From the NCBI GenBank assembly GCA_003136335.1, contig PLEA01000614.1:1-19949 (forward strand): DNA of 19,949 nucleotides. Reading direction: 5' to 3'. A model generated the notes under the pieces. It saw only the letters and a program-made list of their open reading frames with translations. It ran no database searches and was not told where the DNA came from. Made by a program: the position numbers and the translations under genes. Below, piece by piece: positions 13,236 to 19,949 of this stretch (positions are counted from its first letter, which is position 1; each line of letters starts with the position of its first letter). Source of the DNA: Acidobacteriaceae bacterium. GTDB lineage: Bacteria > Acidobacteriota > Terriglobia > Terriglobales > SbA1.

Positions 13236-16131
13236 GAACTGCCTTCCTGCTCAGGGGAAAGTCCAGGGCAAAGGTCGTCCCCGATCCCGGATCACTCTCT
13301 ACGCGAATCTTGCCGGCATGCTCCTGAATGATGCCGTAGGTGACGGAAAGTCCCAGCCCGGTTCCGCGCTTCTGACCTTCTTTGGGGGCCGTCTTGGTAG
13401 TGAAGAACGGGTCGTAAATGCGCTGGATATGTTCAGGTGCGATGCCCGACCCGGTGTCGGAAACTCGAACGCTCACCATGTCGCCGTTAGTAGTCGCCAC
13501 GTTCAGCGTGCCGCCGCCCGGCATGGCGTCCTTGGCGTTGAGAAACAGGTTCAGGAAGACCTGCTGCAGTCTTCCGGGATTTCCCGGAATGGCGGAAATT
13601 CCTGGGGTCAACTCGGACTGCACTTGGACCTTGGCAATTTTGAACTGATGCTCCAGAAGTGCGAGCGTGTCGGTAATGATTTTGTTGATGTCCACGTCGG
13701 CGAACTCGGTGCCGCTGGTGCGCGAGAAGTTCAGCAGGTTGCTGACGATTTCCGAAGCGCGGAAGGTTTGCCGCGTGATCTTCTCGAGCAGTCCCGACTT
13801 CTGGGGATCACCCTGCAGTTGCTTGGCGAGCATCTGGGTATAAGAGGAAATCACAGCCAGAGGCGTATTCACTTCGTGCGCCACACCGGCTGCCAGCAGA
13901 CCGATGGATGAAAGTTTGTCGGCTTGCGAAAGCTGGCCCTCGAGTTCCACGCGTTCGGTGATATCGTCCATGATGACCAGACGTCCGATCACCTGAAAGG
14001 TGCGCGTCACCAGCGGTGCAATCGCCACGTTGACCGTGCGAGTCTCGCCCGCCGGAGTCTGCAGGCGGAATTTGTACAGGTTATTAATGCCGGCGTTCTG
14101 CCGGACGCGATAGAACTCTTCGACGAATTCCGCGGGGAAGATGGTCCGCACAGGTTGCGTGAGAGTCTGCCACCGCGGCAGCGCGTACATGACTTCCATT
14201 TGCGCGTTCCAGCTCTCGATGCGGTCTTCCATGTCGAGCGCCATGATGCCCACGTTGATGGACTCCACGATATTTTCGTTGAAGTCCTTGAGGCGCTCGT
14301 ATTCCGCGACCTTCAGTTGCAGCGAAGCGTACAGCCGGCCGTTCTGGATCGCGATGCCGAGATAGCCGCCGAGGGTCTCCAGCAATTCCATGTCCTCGCT
14401 GGAAAGGTAATCGCCCTTCGCGGTCTTTCCCAAGCCGAGTACGGCCACGGTTTTCTGCTGCGCGCGACAGGGGATGTAGTAGTTCAGATCCAGGCGGGCG
14501 ATGGCATCCTGCGATCCCGCGGTCTCGCGCGGCACCTGGTGCGTGTTCTCGAAGAACATGTGTCCGGCGGGTTCAGGCCGGGGCGCGCTCAGGAAAGTGA
14601 GGTCGAGCTTGCCCATGGGATTCATGCCTACCGACTTGGAGAGAACGAACTGCTCTGCCTCCTCGCCAGCGCGCAAGAAAATCGCGATGCGGTCCACGGC
14701 CAGAGTGCGGGACAGGCGGTCCGATACTGAGGAGAGCAACGCGTTCAGATCCGTCTCAGAGCCCAGCTCACGGCCAAATTCAATCAACGTCCGCCGGTAG
14801 TCATAGACCGTGCGGTAGAAGGCCTGGTCGACACGGTCCTGAATCCACTTGCGTACCGGGTCAAACAGCAGCGCGGTCACGACCACTGCCAGGATCAGGC
14901 CCATCCGTCCCGTGCCGGGCTGCCGCATCTGGACCAACGTCGCGACTCCCGCGACTAGCGCAAAATACATTCCCACGACAGCTGCGGCGGCCAAGGTGTA
15001 AACCACGCCGCGCTTGAAGATCAGGTCAACGTCCATCAGGCGGTAGCGGAAAATGGCATAGCCGAAAGTCAGCGGGAGCAATCCCAAAGACAGCACTGAT
15101 AACTTCATCCCGGTGCCGGGGAGCGAACCCATCAGGTAAGGAACCACGTAGAACAGAGTGTAAGGAACAATGGCGAGAATGGTTCCGCGCGTTACCCACT
15201 TCAACTGCTGGCGCAGGACGGTCGTGTTCGCGAGACGATAGCTGTACCACAGAACTGCGGCCGCGGCGACGAACAGGACCGCACCATAAGCCATTTCCTG
15301 GCGGTCCATATCCCAGCGCAGATAGCCGCTGGCTTGCGCCAGGCGCAAGGCCATGATGTGCCTTCCCAGCAGCGCGGCGCCGGGTAAATAAGCCAGGGCC
15401 AGCAGCCACGGACGCTGGCGGACGAATTGGCGCTTCTCGGGAAACGTCAGAACAAAGTGAAGGAACAGGGCGGGCTGCAAGACCCAGGCAACGATGTTGC
15501 TCCAGTAAATGATCCAATCAAAGTCGTTCAGCTTGCCGGTGTACTTGAAGGAGTACGCGATAAACGAAACCAGGCAGAAAACATAGAAGTGCGTGGAGCC
15601 GGGCGCGGTCCAGCGACGTAGCAAAACGTAGATGCCGATGCCCAGGTAAATCAAGGCAATGAGGCGGAGCGAATTATTGAGCGAGCGATCGGCGGGAACC
15701 AGAATGACGTTGGAATCCAGCGTGACCGATTGGCGGATCAGCGAGTAGGTAGCCCTGGACCAGACGCCCGTGTTGTAAAGCTGGCGGACCAAGCCGGGAG
15801 TGCTTTCAATTTCCTGGCCATTGACAGAAAATAACTGATCTTCAGGTTTGATACCGGCCTTGGCTCCGGGTCCGGCGGGATCGACGCGGTCGGCTACCAG
15901 GCGGCCGTTGTGCTCTACCCACCAGACACCATCGTCAGGAACGGCAGAGTCTCGCTCTTTCTGGAAATTGAATCCGGCAAAGACCACCGCAACCACCGTC
16001 AGCAGAAACAACAGGACGGCGACAAACCGAGCTTGACTTTCCCGATTCATGGTTTTCGGTACTGGCCCCGGACCCCTAGGAGGCGTGGGAGAGACGTCCC
16101 ATTGCTGGTCAATGAGCAACTTCGCTGCCAC
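13228..16131 (-). CDS. PDZ / multi-TM / GAF / PAS sensor histidine kinase
   Basis: A 967-aa kinase starting at GTG 16131, preceded by AGGAG six bases upstream. Domains in order: TM1 (about 36-54); an extracytoplasmic PDZ-like domain (about 66-135, with AGIKPEDQLFSVNGQEI); eight or so TM helices (about 153-425); a GAF domain (about 450-600); a PAS domain (about 612-730); HisKA with H752 (GVAHEVNTPLAV); and HATPase with N865 (NLFLNAKDAM), G1 DTGSGI (892-897), F-box DPFFTTK and G2 GTGLGL (923-928). All catalytic boxes are intact. A periplasmic PDZ suggests that it senses exposed protein C-termini or a partner peptide in the envelope, possibly together with membrane state. Its phosphoryl acceptor should be the NtrC-type regulator encoded next, with 8-nt overlap. 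The domain assignment beyond the kinase core is from pattern recognition. Confidence 0.93.
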   Translation of the reverse strand: MAAKLLIDQQWDVSPTPPRGPGPVPKTMNRESQARFVAVLLFLLTVVAVVFAGFNFQKERDSAVPDDGVWWVEHNGRLVADRVDPAGPGAKAGIKPEDQLFSVNGQEIESTPGLVRQLYNTGVWSRATYSLIRQSVTLDSNVILVPADRSLNNSLRLIALIYLGIGIYVLLRRWTAPGSTHFYVFCLVSFIAYSFKYTGKLNDFDWIIYWSNIVAWVLQPALFLHFVLTFPEKRQFVRQRPWLLALAYLPGAALLGRHIMALRLAQASGYLRWDMDRQEMAYGAVLFVAAAAVLWYSYRLANTTVLRQQLKWVTRGTILAIVPYTLFYVVPYLMGSLPGTGMKLSVLSLGLLPLTFGYAIFRYRLMDVDLIFKRGVVYTLAAAAVVGMYFALVAGVATLVQMRQPGTGRMGLILAVVVTALLFDPVRKWIQDRVDQAFYRTVYDYRRTLIEFGRELGSETDLNALLSSVSDRLSRTLAVDRIAIFLRAGEEAEQFVLSKSVGMNPMGKLDLTFLSAPRPEPAGHMFFENTHQVPRETAGSQDAIARLDLNYYIPCRAQQKTVAVLGLGKTAKGDYLSSEDMELLETLGGYLGIAIQNGRLYASLQLKVAEYERLKDFNENIVESINVGIMALDMEDRIESWNAQMEVMYALPRWQTLTQPVRTIFPAEFVEEFYRVRQNAGINNLYKFRLQTPAGETRTVNVAIAPLVTRTFQVIGRLVIMDDITERVELEGQLSQADKLSSIGLLAAGVAHEVNTPLAVISSYTQMLAKQLQGDPQKSGLLEKITRQTFRASEIVSNLLNFSRTSGTEFADVDINKIITDTLALLEHQFKIAKVQVQSELTPGISAIPGNPGRLQQVFLNLFLNAKDAMPGGGTLNVATTNGDMVSVRVSDTGSGIAPEHIQRIYDPFFTTKTAPKEGQKRGTGLGLSVTYGIIQEHAGKIRVESDPGSGTTFALDFPLSRKAVHV

Positions 16132-16147
16132 GTTGAACTCCTATTCT

Positions 16148-16190
16148 GGGACAGCTAAGTCCCGCAAATAATATTACTTCCCAAATTATA
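16148..16190 (-). promoter_or_regulatory. Candidate promoter and leader hairpin of the kinase gene
   Basis: On the minus strand a TATAAT (16185-16190) lies 54 bases before the GTG start. A small hairpin GGGAC-6 nt-GTCCC (16148-16163) sits in the leader just upstream of the ribosome-binding site. No good -35 hexamer is visible. The rest of 16191-16359 shows nothing recognisable. Confidence 0.35.
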
Positions 16191-16359
16191 GATGCATTTT
16201 AGGAGAGCAACTACGTATTTCTGGATGTTTCTGTGGGATTCGGTATTCCGGTTCTGCTCAGATGCTTGAAAGTGGAAACGGTTGCCTGGGGCGCATTTGC
16301 GCGCAGCGAGAAAATAGGATTCAGGTTGTCGTCGAAAGCTTAGTGATCCCGAGGAGGGT

Positions 16360-17676
16360 TCAGTTTATTTGAAGAATTCTCTCAAGCACGTCGAGTTTTC
16401 CATCGACCGGACCGGTCTTCAGGTTCGTGAGATCAAGACCGAGAATCCTGGCGATGAGCGGATAGACGTTCACGTTCTCGAAGGGCTGCAATGCAACTCC
16501 ATGCCGAATGTCCGGGCCGGCCGCAAAGAATATGGCTTTCATCTCCGGCACGCGCGTAGCGTCGTATCCATGCTCCCCCACAGGAAGATGTCCGGGAGCA
16601 GTGAGATCTGCGGCCAGGTTGACGAAATAAGGACCATTCGGTACGACAACCGGATCGCCTTCGCGCGGATTGCTGTCAAAGTGCAGATAGGCGGGCACCT
16701 GCGCCCGGCGATAGACCGCAAACTTGTCGCTCTTTCCACGCATTGCTTCATAAGCTTTCTGCGCATCGTCATCGGATTTGGGATACAAACCTAAACCCAC
16801 AATTGCACCAAATCCGGATGGATTGAAGCCATACTGATCAAGATGGATCGGCGCTCCTTTCACCTCTGCCATTCCGTGGTCGGCCAGAACGATTAGATCC
16901 ACCGGGAGATCGGATTGCTTGATGCCGTCCATCAATCTGCCGATCTCGCCATCGAGTTCGTGGACAGCGTCGGCGACCTGTGAACTGTCGGGACCGTAGC
17001 GGTGTCCGGCAGTATCGGTGTCGGAGAAGTATAGGGTGATCATGTGCGGACGCTGTTCCGGTGGCAGACGGAGCCAAGCCAGGACTTGTTCGACCCGCTT
17101 TGGATTGGGGAAGCGTCCATCAAACTTCAGGTAATACGTAGGGCGTATGCCTTGAATGTCGGCCTCCGAACCGACCCAGAAGAACGAAGCGGACCGCATG
17201 CCTTGTTGCTCGGCCAGCACCCAGAGTGGTGTACCGCCGTACCAGCTGCCGTCGCCCACCGATTGGCTGTCGTGATAGCTGTAGGTCTGTTTTCGCGCCG
17301 GATCATAAAAACTGTTAGCCACAATGCCGTGGTGTTCTGGGTAGAGGCCGGTCACGATCGAGTAGTGGTTGGGGAATGTGATGGAAGGATAGCAGGGAAG
17401 CATTCCTTGCGGCGCGCTGGCGCCCTGGGCGGCGAGCGCCAGCAGATGATCCGCGTGATAGCGCTTGGCGTAATCGTAGCGGAAGCCATCGAGTGAGACC
17501 AGGATGACGTAGGGTTTGGAAAGCTGCTGCGGGGCATTCGGGCCGTGGTCGATGGTAATGACCGGAGGGAGGATGACCGGAGAAATGGCCTGTCCGGGAC
17601 AAGCCGTTGCGAACCAGCAGGCCGCCAGCGCGAGGCAGAGGATACGATTTGAAACGCGTTTCAGGAAACAGTGCAT
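16360..17676 (-). CDS. Secreted nucleotide pyrophosphatase/phosphodiesterase (NPP, alkaline phosphatase superfamily)
   Basis: A 438-aa protein with an N-terminal signal peptide (basic start, core about 11-25, likely cleavage after CPGQA near residue 30), so it acts in the periplasm or outside the cell. The two-metal site of the NPP family is complete: D63 (VSLDGFRYDY), nucleophile T100 with N103 (SITFPNHYSIVTG), D221 and H225 (DTDTAGHRYGP), D266-H267 (VLADHGM) and H369 (GEHGYD). Family members hydrolyse phosphodiester or pyrophosphate bonds in nucleotides, nucleotide-sugars or lysophospholipids; the substrate here is unknown. The ATG at 17676 has CGGAG six bases upstream. It lies 52 bp downstream of rmuC on the same strand and is followed, after 228 bp, by the kinase gene. 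Confidence 0.9.
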   Translation of the reverse strand: MHCFLKRVSNRILCLALAACWFATACPGQAISPVILPPVITIDHGPNAPQQLSKPYVILVSLDGFRYDYAKRYHADHLLALAAQGASAPQGMLPCYPSITFPNHYSIVTGLYPEHHGIVANSFYDPARKQTYSYHDSQSVGDGSWYGGTPLWVLAEQQGMRSASFFWVGSEADIQGIRPTYYLKFDGRFPNPKRVEQVLAWLRLPPEQRPHMITLYFSDTDTAGHRYGPDSSQVADAVHELDGEIGRLMDGIKQSDLPVDLIVLADHGMAEVKGAPIHLDQYGFNPSGFGAIVGLGLYPKSDDDAQKAYEAMRGKSDKFAVYRRAQVPAYLHFDSNPREGDPVVVPNGPYFVNLAADLTAPGHLPVGEHGYDATRVPEMKAIFFAAGPDIRHGVALQPFENVNVYPLIARILGLDLTNLKTGPVDGKLDVLERILQIN

Positions 17677-17728
17677 GAGCCACTCCGACTTGAATTGGAA
17701 ATTGCAGTCTTCGACGGCGAGTGAAAGT

Positions 17729-19123
17729 TTACTCGGCTTTGCGCTCGTGCTGCTTGGCCGGTTCCGGAAGGGCGTCTTCGTCGTCCCACTCGAAAGACAA
17801 CGCTCGGGATGTAGTCTCGATCGGCTCGAGTTCTGGAATGTCCTCCGCCACTGATGCTCCCAACTCCGCGAATTTGCGCGCCGAAACCAGGACGCGGTTT
17901 TCCAGCGAGCCTATGGTCTGGTTGTAGGCTTCGACGGCGCGGTCGAGGTTCGTGCCCACGCCGGTGATGTGTCCGGCGAGCTTGCGTAGGCGGTCGTGAA
18001 GTTCTTTGCCGAGGGCGCTGATCTGCTGAGCGTTCCGGGCGAGCTTCTCCTGGTTCCACCCGTAGGCGACGGCCTTCAGCAGCGCGATTAATGTTGTGGG
18101 CGAGGCCGGAATCACGCGCTGCAGAACGCCTTGTTCGATGAGGCCAGGATCCTGCTCGAGGGCGGCGCTGAAAAATGTCTCGCCGGGGAGGAACATGACT
18201 ACGAACTCCGGCGTGGCCTCGAATTGTTCCCAATAATTCTTGCCGCTCAGCGTCTTCATGTGATCGCGGACCTGCCGGGCGTGATTGGCGAGGCAGGCGC
18301 GTCGCGTTTCGTCATCGGTCGTTTCGAAGGCGTCGAGGAAGGCTTGCAGAGGCGTCTTGGCATCGACCACCACGTGCTTGCCGCCGGGCAACTTCACGAC
18401 GAGATCGGGGCGTAGGCGACCGCTTTCGCCGGTCACGGTCTCCTGTTCAGCGAAGTCGCAATAGGAAAGCATGCCGGCAATTTCGACGACTCGCCGCAGT
18501 TGGATTTCGCCCCAGCGTCCGCGCACATTCGGGGTGCGCAGGGCGCGCACCAGATTGCCGGTTTCCGACTGCAATTGTTTTTGTGTGGTGATGAGAGATT
18601 GAACCTGGGCTTTGAGGTCGCCGTAGGCCTCGCCGCGGGCAACTTCCATCTGCTGAATCTGCGCGTCGACTTTGCTCAGCGATTCGCGCACGGGAGTGAC
18701 CAGATCGGCGACCGCCTTCTGGCGGGCATCGAGATCGCCTTTGGCCTCGGTCTGAAACCGCTTCAGGGTTTCCTGGGCGATCTCGAGGAACGAAGAATTG
18801 TTGCTTTTCAGTGCGTCGGCGGCGAGCGCCTTGAACGCGTTTTGCAAGTCCGTGGCGGCGCGGTCCCCGGTTTTGGTCAGCAATTCGATCTTCTCGTTGC
18901 TGGTCTTTCGTTCCGCTTCCAGAGCGGATTCCAAGCGGGCGCGGCTCTCCACCAAGTTGCGTTGCTCCTGCAAGAGCCGCGCCAGATCGGCCTTTACGGC
19001 GGCTAATTCCTTGTCCGTCAACGATAAACGAGCCTGCAGCGCAGCCGTACGCGAACGCAGCGCCAGCCACGCAAGCAGGCCGCCAAACAACAGGCCAATG
19101 ACCCCACTGGTCCCTAGTTCCAT
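17729..19123 (-). CDS. rmuC: RmuC family protein (DNA recombination-associated)
   Basis: A 464-aa protein. One N-terminal TM helix (about 6-22, GVIGLLFGGLLAWLAL) is followed by a long coiled coil (about 25-190) and the conserved RmuC core: RWGEIQLRRVVEIAGM, RPDLVVKLPGGKHVVVDAK, then YWEQF and FVVMFLPGE. RmuC was identified in E. coli as limiting recombination at inverted repeats, and the core has a restriction-endonuclease-like fold (D-x-D...VDAK). I chose the ATG at 19123, where the TM helix begins at once. A GTG at 19129 has a better-spaced GGAAG and would add two residues. A much longer reading to 19390 adds low-complexity sequence overlapping the divergent CAP gene and is unlikely. The acidic and charged C-terminal tail follows the core. 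The phosphodiesterase gene lies 52 bp downstream. Confidence 0.92.
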   Translation of the reverse strand: MELGTSGVIGLLFGGLLAWLALRSRTAALQARLSLTDKELAAVKADLARLLQEQRNLVESRARLESALEAERKTSNEKIELLTKTGDRAATDLQNAFKALAADALKSNNSSFLEIAQETLKRFQTEAKGDLDARQKAVADLVTPVRESLSKVDAQIQQMEVARGEAYGDLKAQVQSLITTQKQLQSETGNLVRALRTPNVRGRWGEIQLRRVVEIAGMLSYCDFAEQETVTGESGRLRPDLVVKLPGGKHVVVDAKTPLQAFLDAFETTDDETRRACLANHARQVRDHMKTLSGKNYWEQFEATPEFVVMFLPGETFFSAALEQDPGLIEQGVLQRVIPASPTTLIALLKAVAYGWNQEKLARNAQQISALGKELHDRLRKLAGHITGVGTNLDRAVEAYNQTIGSLENRVLVSARKFAELGASVAEDIPELEPIETTSRALSFEWDDEDALPEPAKQHERKAE

Positions 19124-19256
19124 AGACACAGGTAACTTCCCGCCCTCAATTCCAGCCCCTAGCCTAGCACCAGCAACGGAATTTGCGCCGGAACGATGCT
19201 CGCACCGAACGGGTGGAGCCGAACCGGCGTTCGATCTCGTTGGATAGGCCAGATGA

Positions 19257-19949
19257 ATGCATAGAGCCGCCAGAATGTTATTGGGGTTCCTGCTGAGCAC
19301 CAGCGTCGCGACGGTGCAACCCGCGACGCGTCTGATGGCGTCTTCAGCAGCAGGATCGGGAAGCGCAGGACAACCGGCCCAGAAGGCCACTCTGAAGCCC
19401 GCCGCTGCTAAGGCTTCCGATACATCGTTTGATGTTCAGACTGAACAGCAGCTCCTGGCATTCGCCAATCAGTCGCGTCAGCAGGCCGGGGCACCTCCAC
19501 TCACGATGGATGCAGGACTCTCGCAAGCGGCCCGCATTCACGCCCAGGCCATGGCGCGAGCGCAGCGGCTTTCGCATCAATTGGACGGCGAGCCCTCCCT
19601 GCCGCAACGCCTGGCGGCGACAACCCAACTCCAGTTGGAGGAGGAAGGGGAAAACGTTGCGCTCGACTATGACGCCCAGCATGGGCATGAACATTTAATG
19701 CATTCCCCTCGGCATCGGGCGAATCTGCTCAACTCGGTCTATAACGTGGTCGGGTTGGGCGTGGCTCGTAACGGAGAGCAACTCTACATTGTGCAGGACT
19801 TCGGAAGCGCTCTTCCCAAATATTCTGCCGCGGAAGTGAAGGCGCACGTGGCTGCGGCAGTAACCCAAATCCGTCGCCAGGCGGGCCAGCCTCAATTGCA
19901 GCGACGCGACTGGCTATTCGCCGACGACGCTGCCTGCTCCATGGCGCAA
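19257..19949 (+). CDS. Secreted CAP/SCP-domain protein, 3' truncated by the window edge
   Basis: The frame opens at ATG 19257 (the preceding codon is TGA) and runs off the window, so 231 residues are visible. Residues 1-28 look like a signal peptide: HRAAR n-region and the core MLLGFLLSTSVATV. A low-complexity Ala/Gly/Ser/Lys linker follows to about 58. Residues 62-185 form a CAP (SCP/PR-1) domain: AARIHAQAMA, H107, EGENVA with E132, then MHSPRHRANLLN with H153 and YIVQDFG as the last strand. Bacterial CAP proteins are usually extracytoplasmic, and their activity is largely unknown. After about 195 the sequence TQIRRQAGQPQL repeats the domain's opening (QSRQQAGAPPL), suggesting a second CAP copy. 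It is divergent from rmuC across 133 bp, with no strong Shine-Dalgarno. Confidence 0.82.
   Translation, partial: MHRAARMLLGFLLSTSVATVQPATRLMASSAAGSGSAGQPAQKATLKPAAAKASDTSFDVQTEQQLLAFANQSRQQAGAPPLTMDAGLSQAARIHAQAMARAQRLSHQLDGEPSLPQRLAATTQLQLEEEGENVALDYDAQHGHEHLMHSPRHRANLLNSVYNVVGLGVARNGEQLYIVQDFGSALPKYSAAEVKAHVAAAVTQIRRQAGQPQLQRRDWLFADDAACSMAQ

Noticed and set aside
16132..16359. A search for a sigma-54 (-24/-12) promoter upstream of the kinase gene; the mlaE upstream region was checked as well.
   Set aside because: No convincing TGGCAC-N5-TTGC match on the relevant strand; only sigma-70-like -10 boxes were seen.
19124..19390. An N-terminal extension of the RmuC frame by about 89 residues.
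   Set aside because: It lacks RmuC-like sequence, would place the membrane helix in the middle of the protein, and overlaps the start and signal peptide of the divergent CAP gene.

Overview
This is a chromosomal window of moderately high GC with bacterial gene density on both strands. It holds no rRNA or tRNA gene, no CRISPR array, no phage and no insertion sequence that I can see. The mix of proteins suggests Acidobacteriota (Terriglobia/Koribacter-like): a PDZ-containing multi-pass histidine kinase paired with an NtrC-type regulator, a DUF4097 protein, a CslA-like GT2, an orphan sugar-binding lipoprotein, a reduced MlaFE pair and CAP proteins, together with several kinds of short palindromic intergenic repeat. 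That assignment is inference; no 16S or marker gene is present.

Left part (1-5827): a 5'-truncated GcvT-family aminomethyltransferase (+) converges on an APC amino-acid permease (-), with a REPIN-like double hairpin between them. The permease start codon directly abuts the stop codon of a 56-aa six-cysteine zinc-ribbon protein. Divergent from that pair is a class I SAM methyltransferase (+), which ends 18 bp from a convergent secreted DUF4097 protein (-). A GT-C (ArnT/PMT-like) membrane glycosyltransferase (-) follows.

Middle part (5828-9860): a Phd/VapC-type toxin-antitoxin pair (+) has a near-consensus promoter overlaid with a palindrome and three 9-bp-phased ATGAC repeats. It is bracketed by two copies of one hairpin repeat. 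Next come a processive GT2 (cellulose/mannan synthase-like, TTG start), a probable 3' remnant of a thioredoxin-fold gene, and an orphan periplasmic sugar-binding lipoprotein.

Right part (9990-19123), all on the minus strand in transcription order: RmuC, a secreted nucleotide pyrophosphatase/phosphodiesterase, a 967-aa PDZ/multi-TM/GAF/PAS histidine kinase, its sigma-54-type response regulator (8-nt overlap), an MlaE permease and an MlaF ATPase. The MlaF has Ser in place of the catalytic glutamate. Divergent from RmuC, a CAP-domain secreted protein runs off the right edge and appears to begin a second CAP copy.

Functionally the window is dominated by envelope biology: glycan synthesis, lipid transport, sensing and secreted hydrolase or CAP proteins. 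The signals most worth following are the Walker B substitution in the MlaF-like ATPase beside a PDZ-kinase/NtrC pair, the structured repeats around the toxin-antitoxin locus, and the zinc-ribbon/permease coupling. I did not find an unambiguous new multi-gene system.
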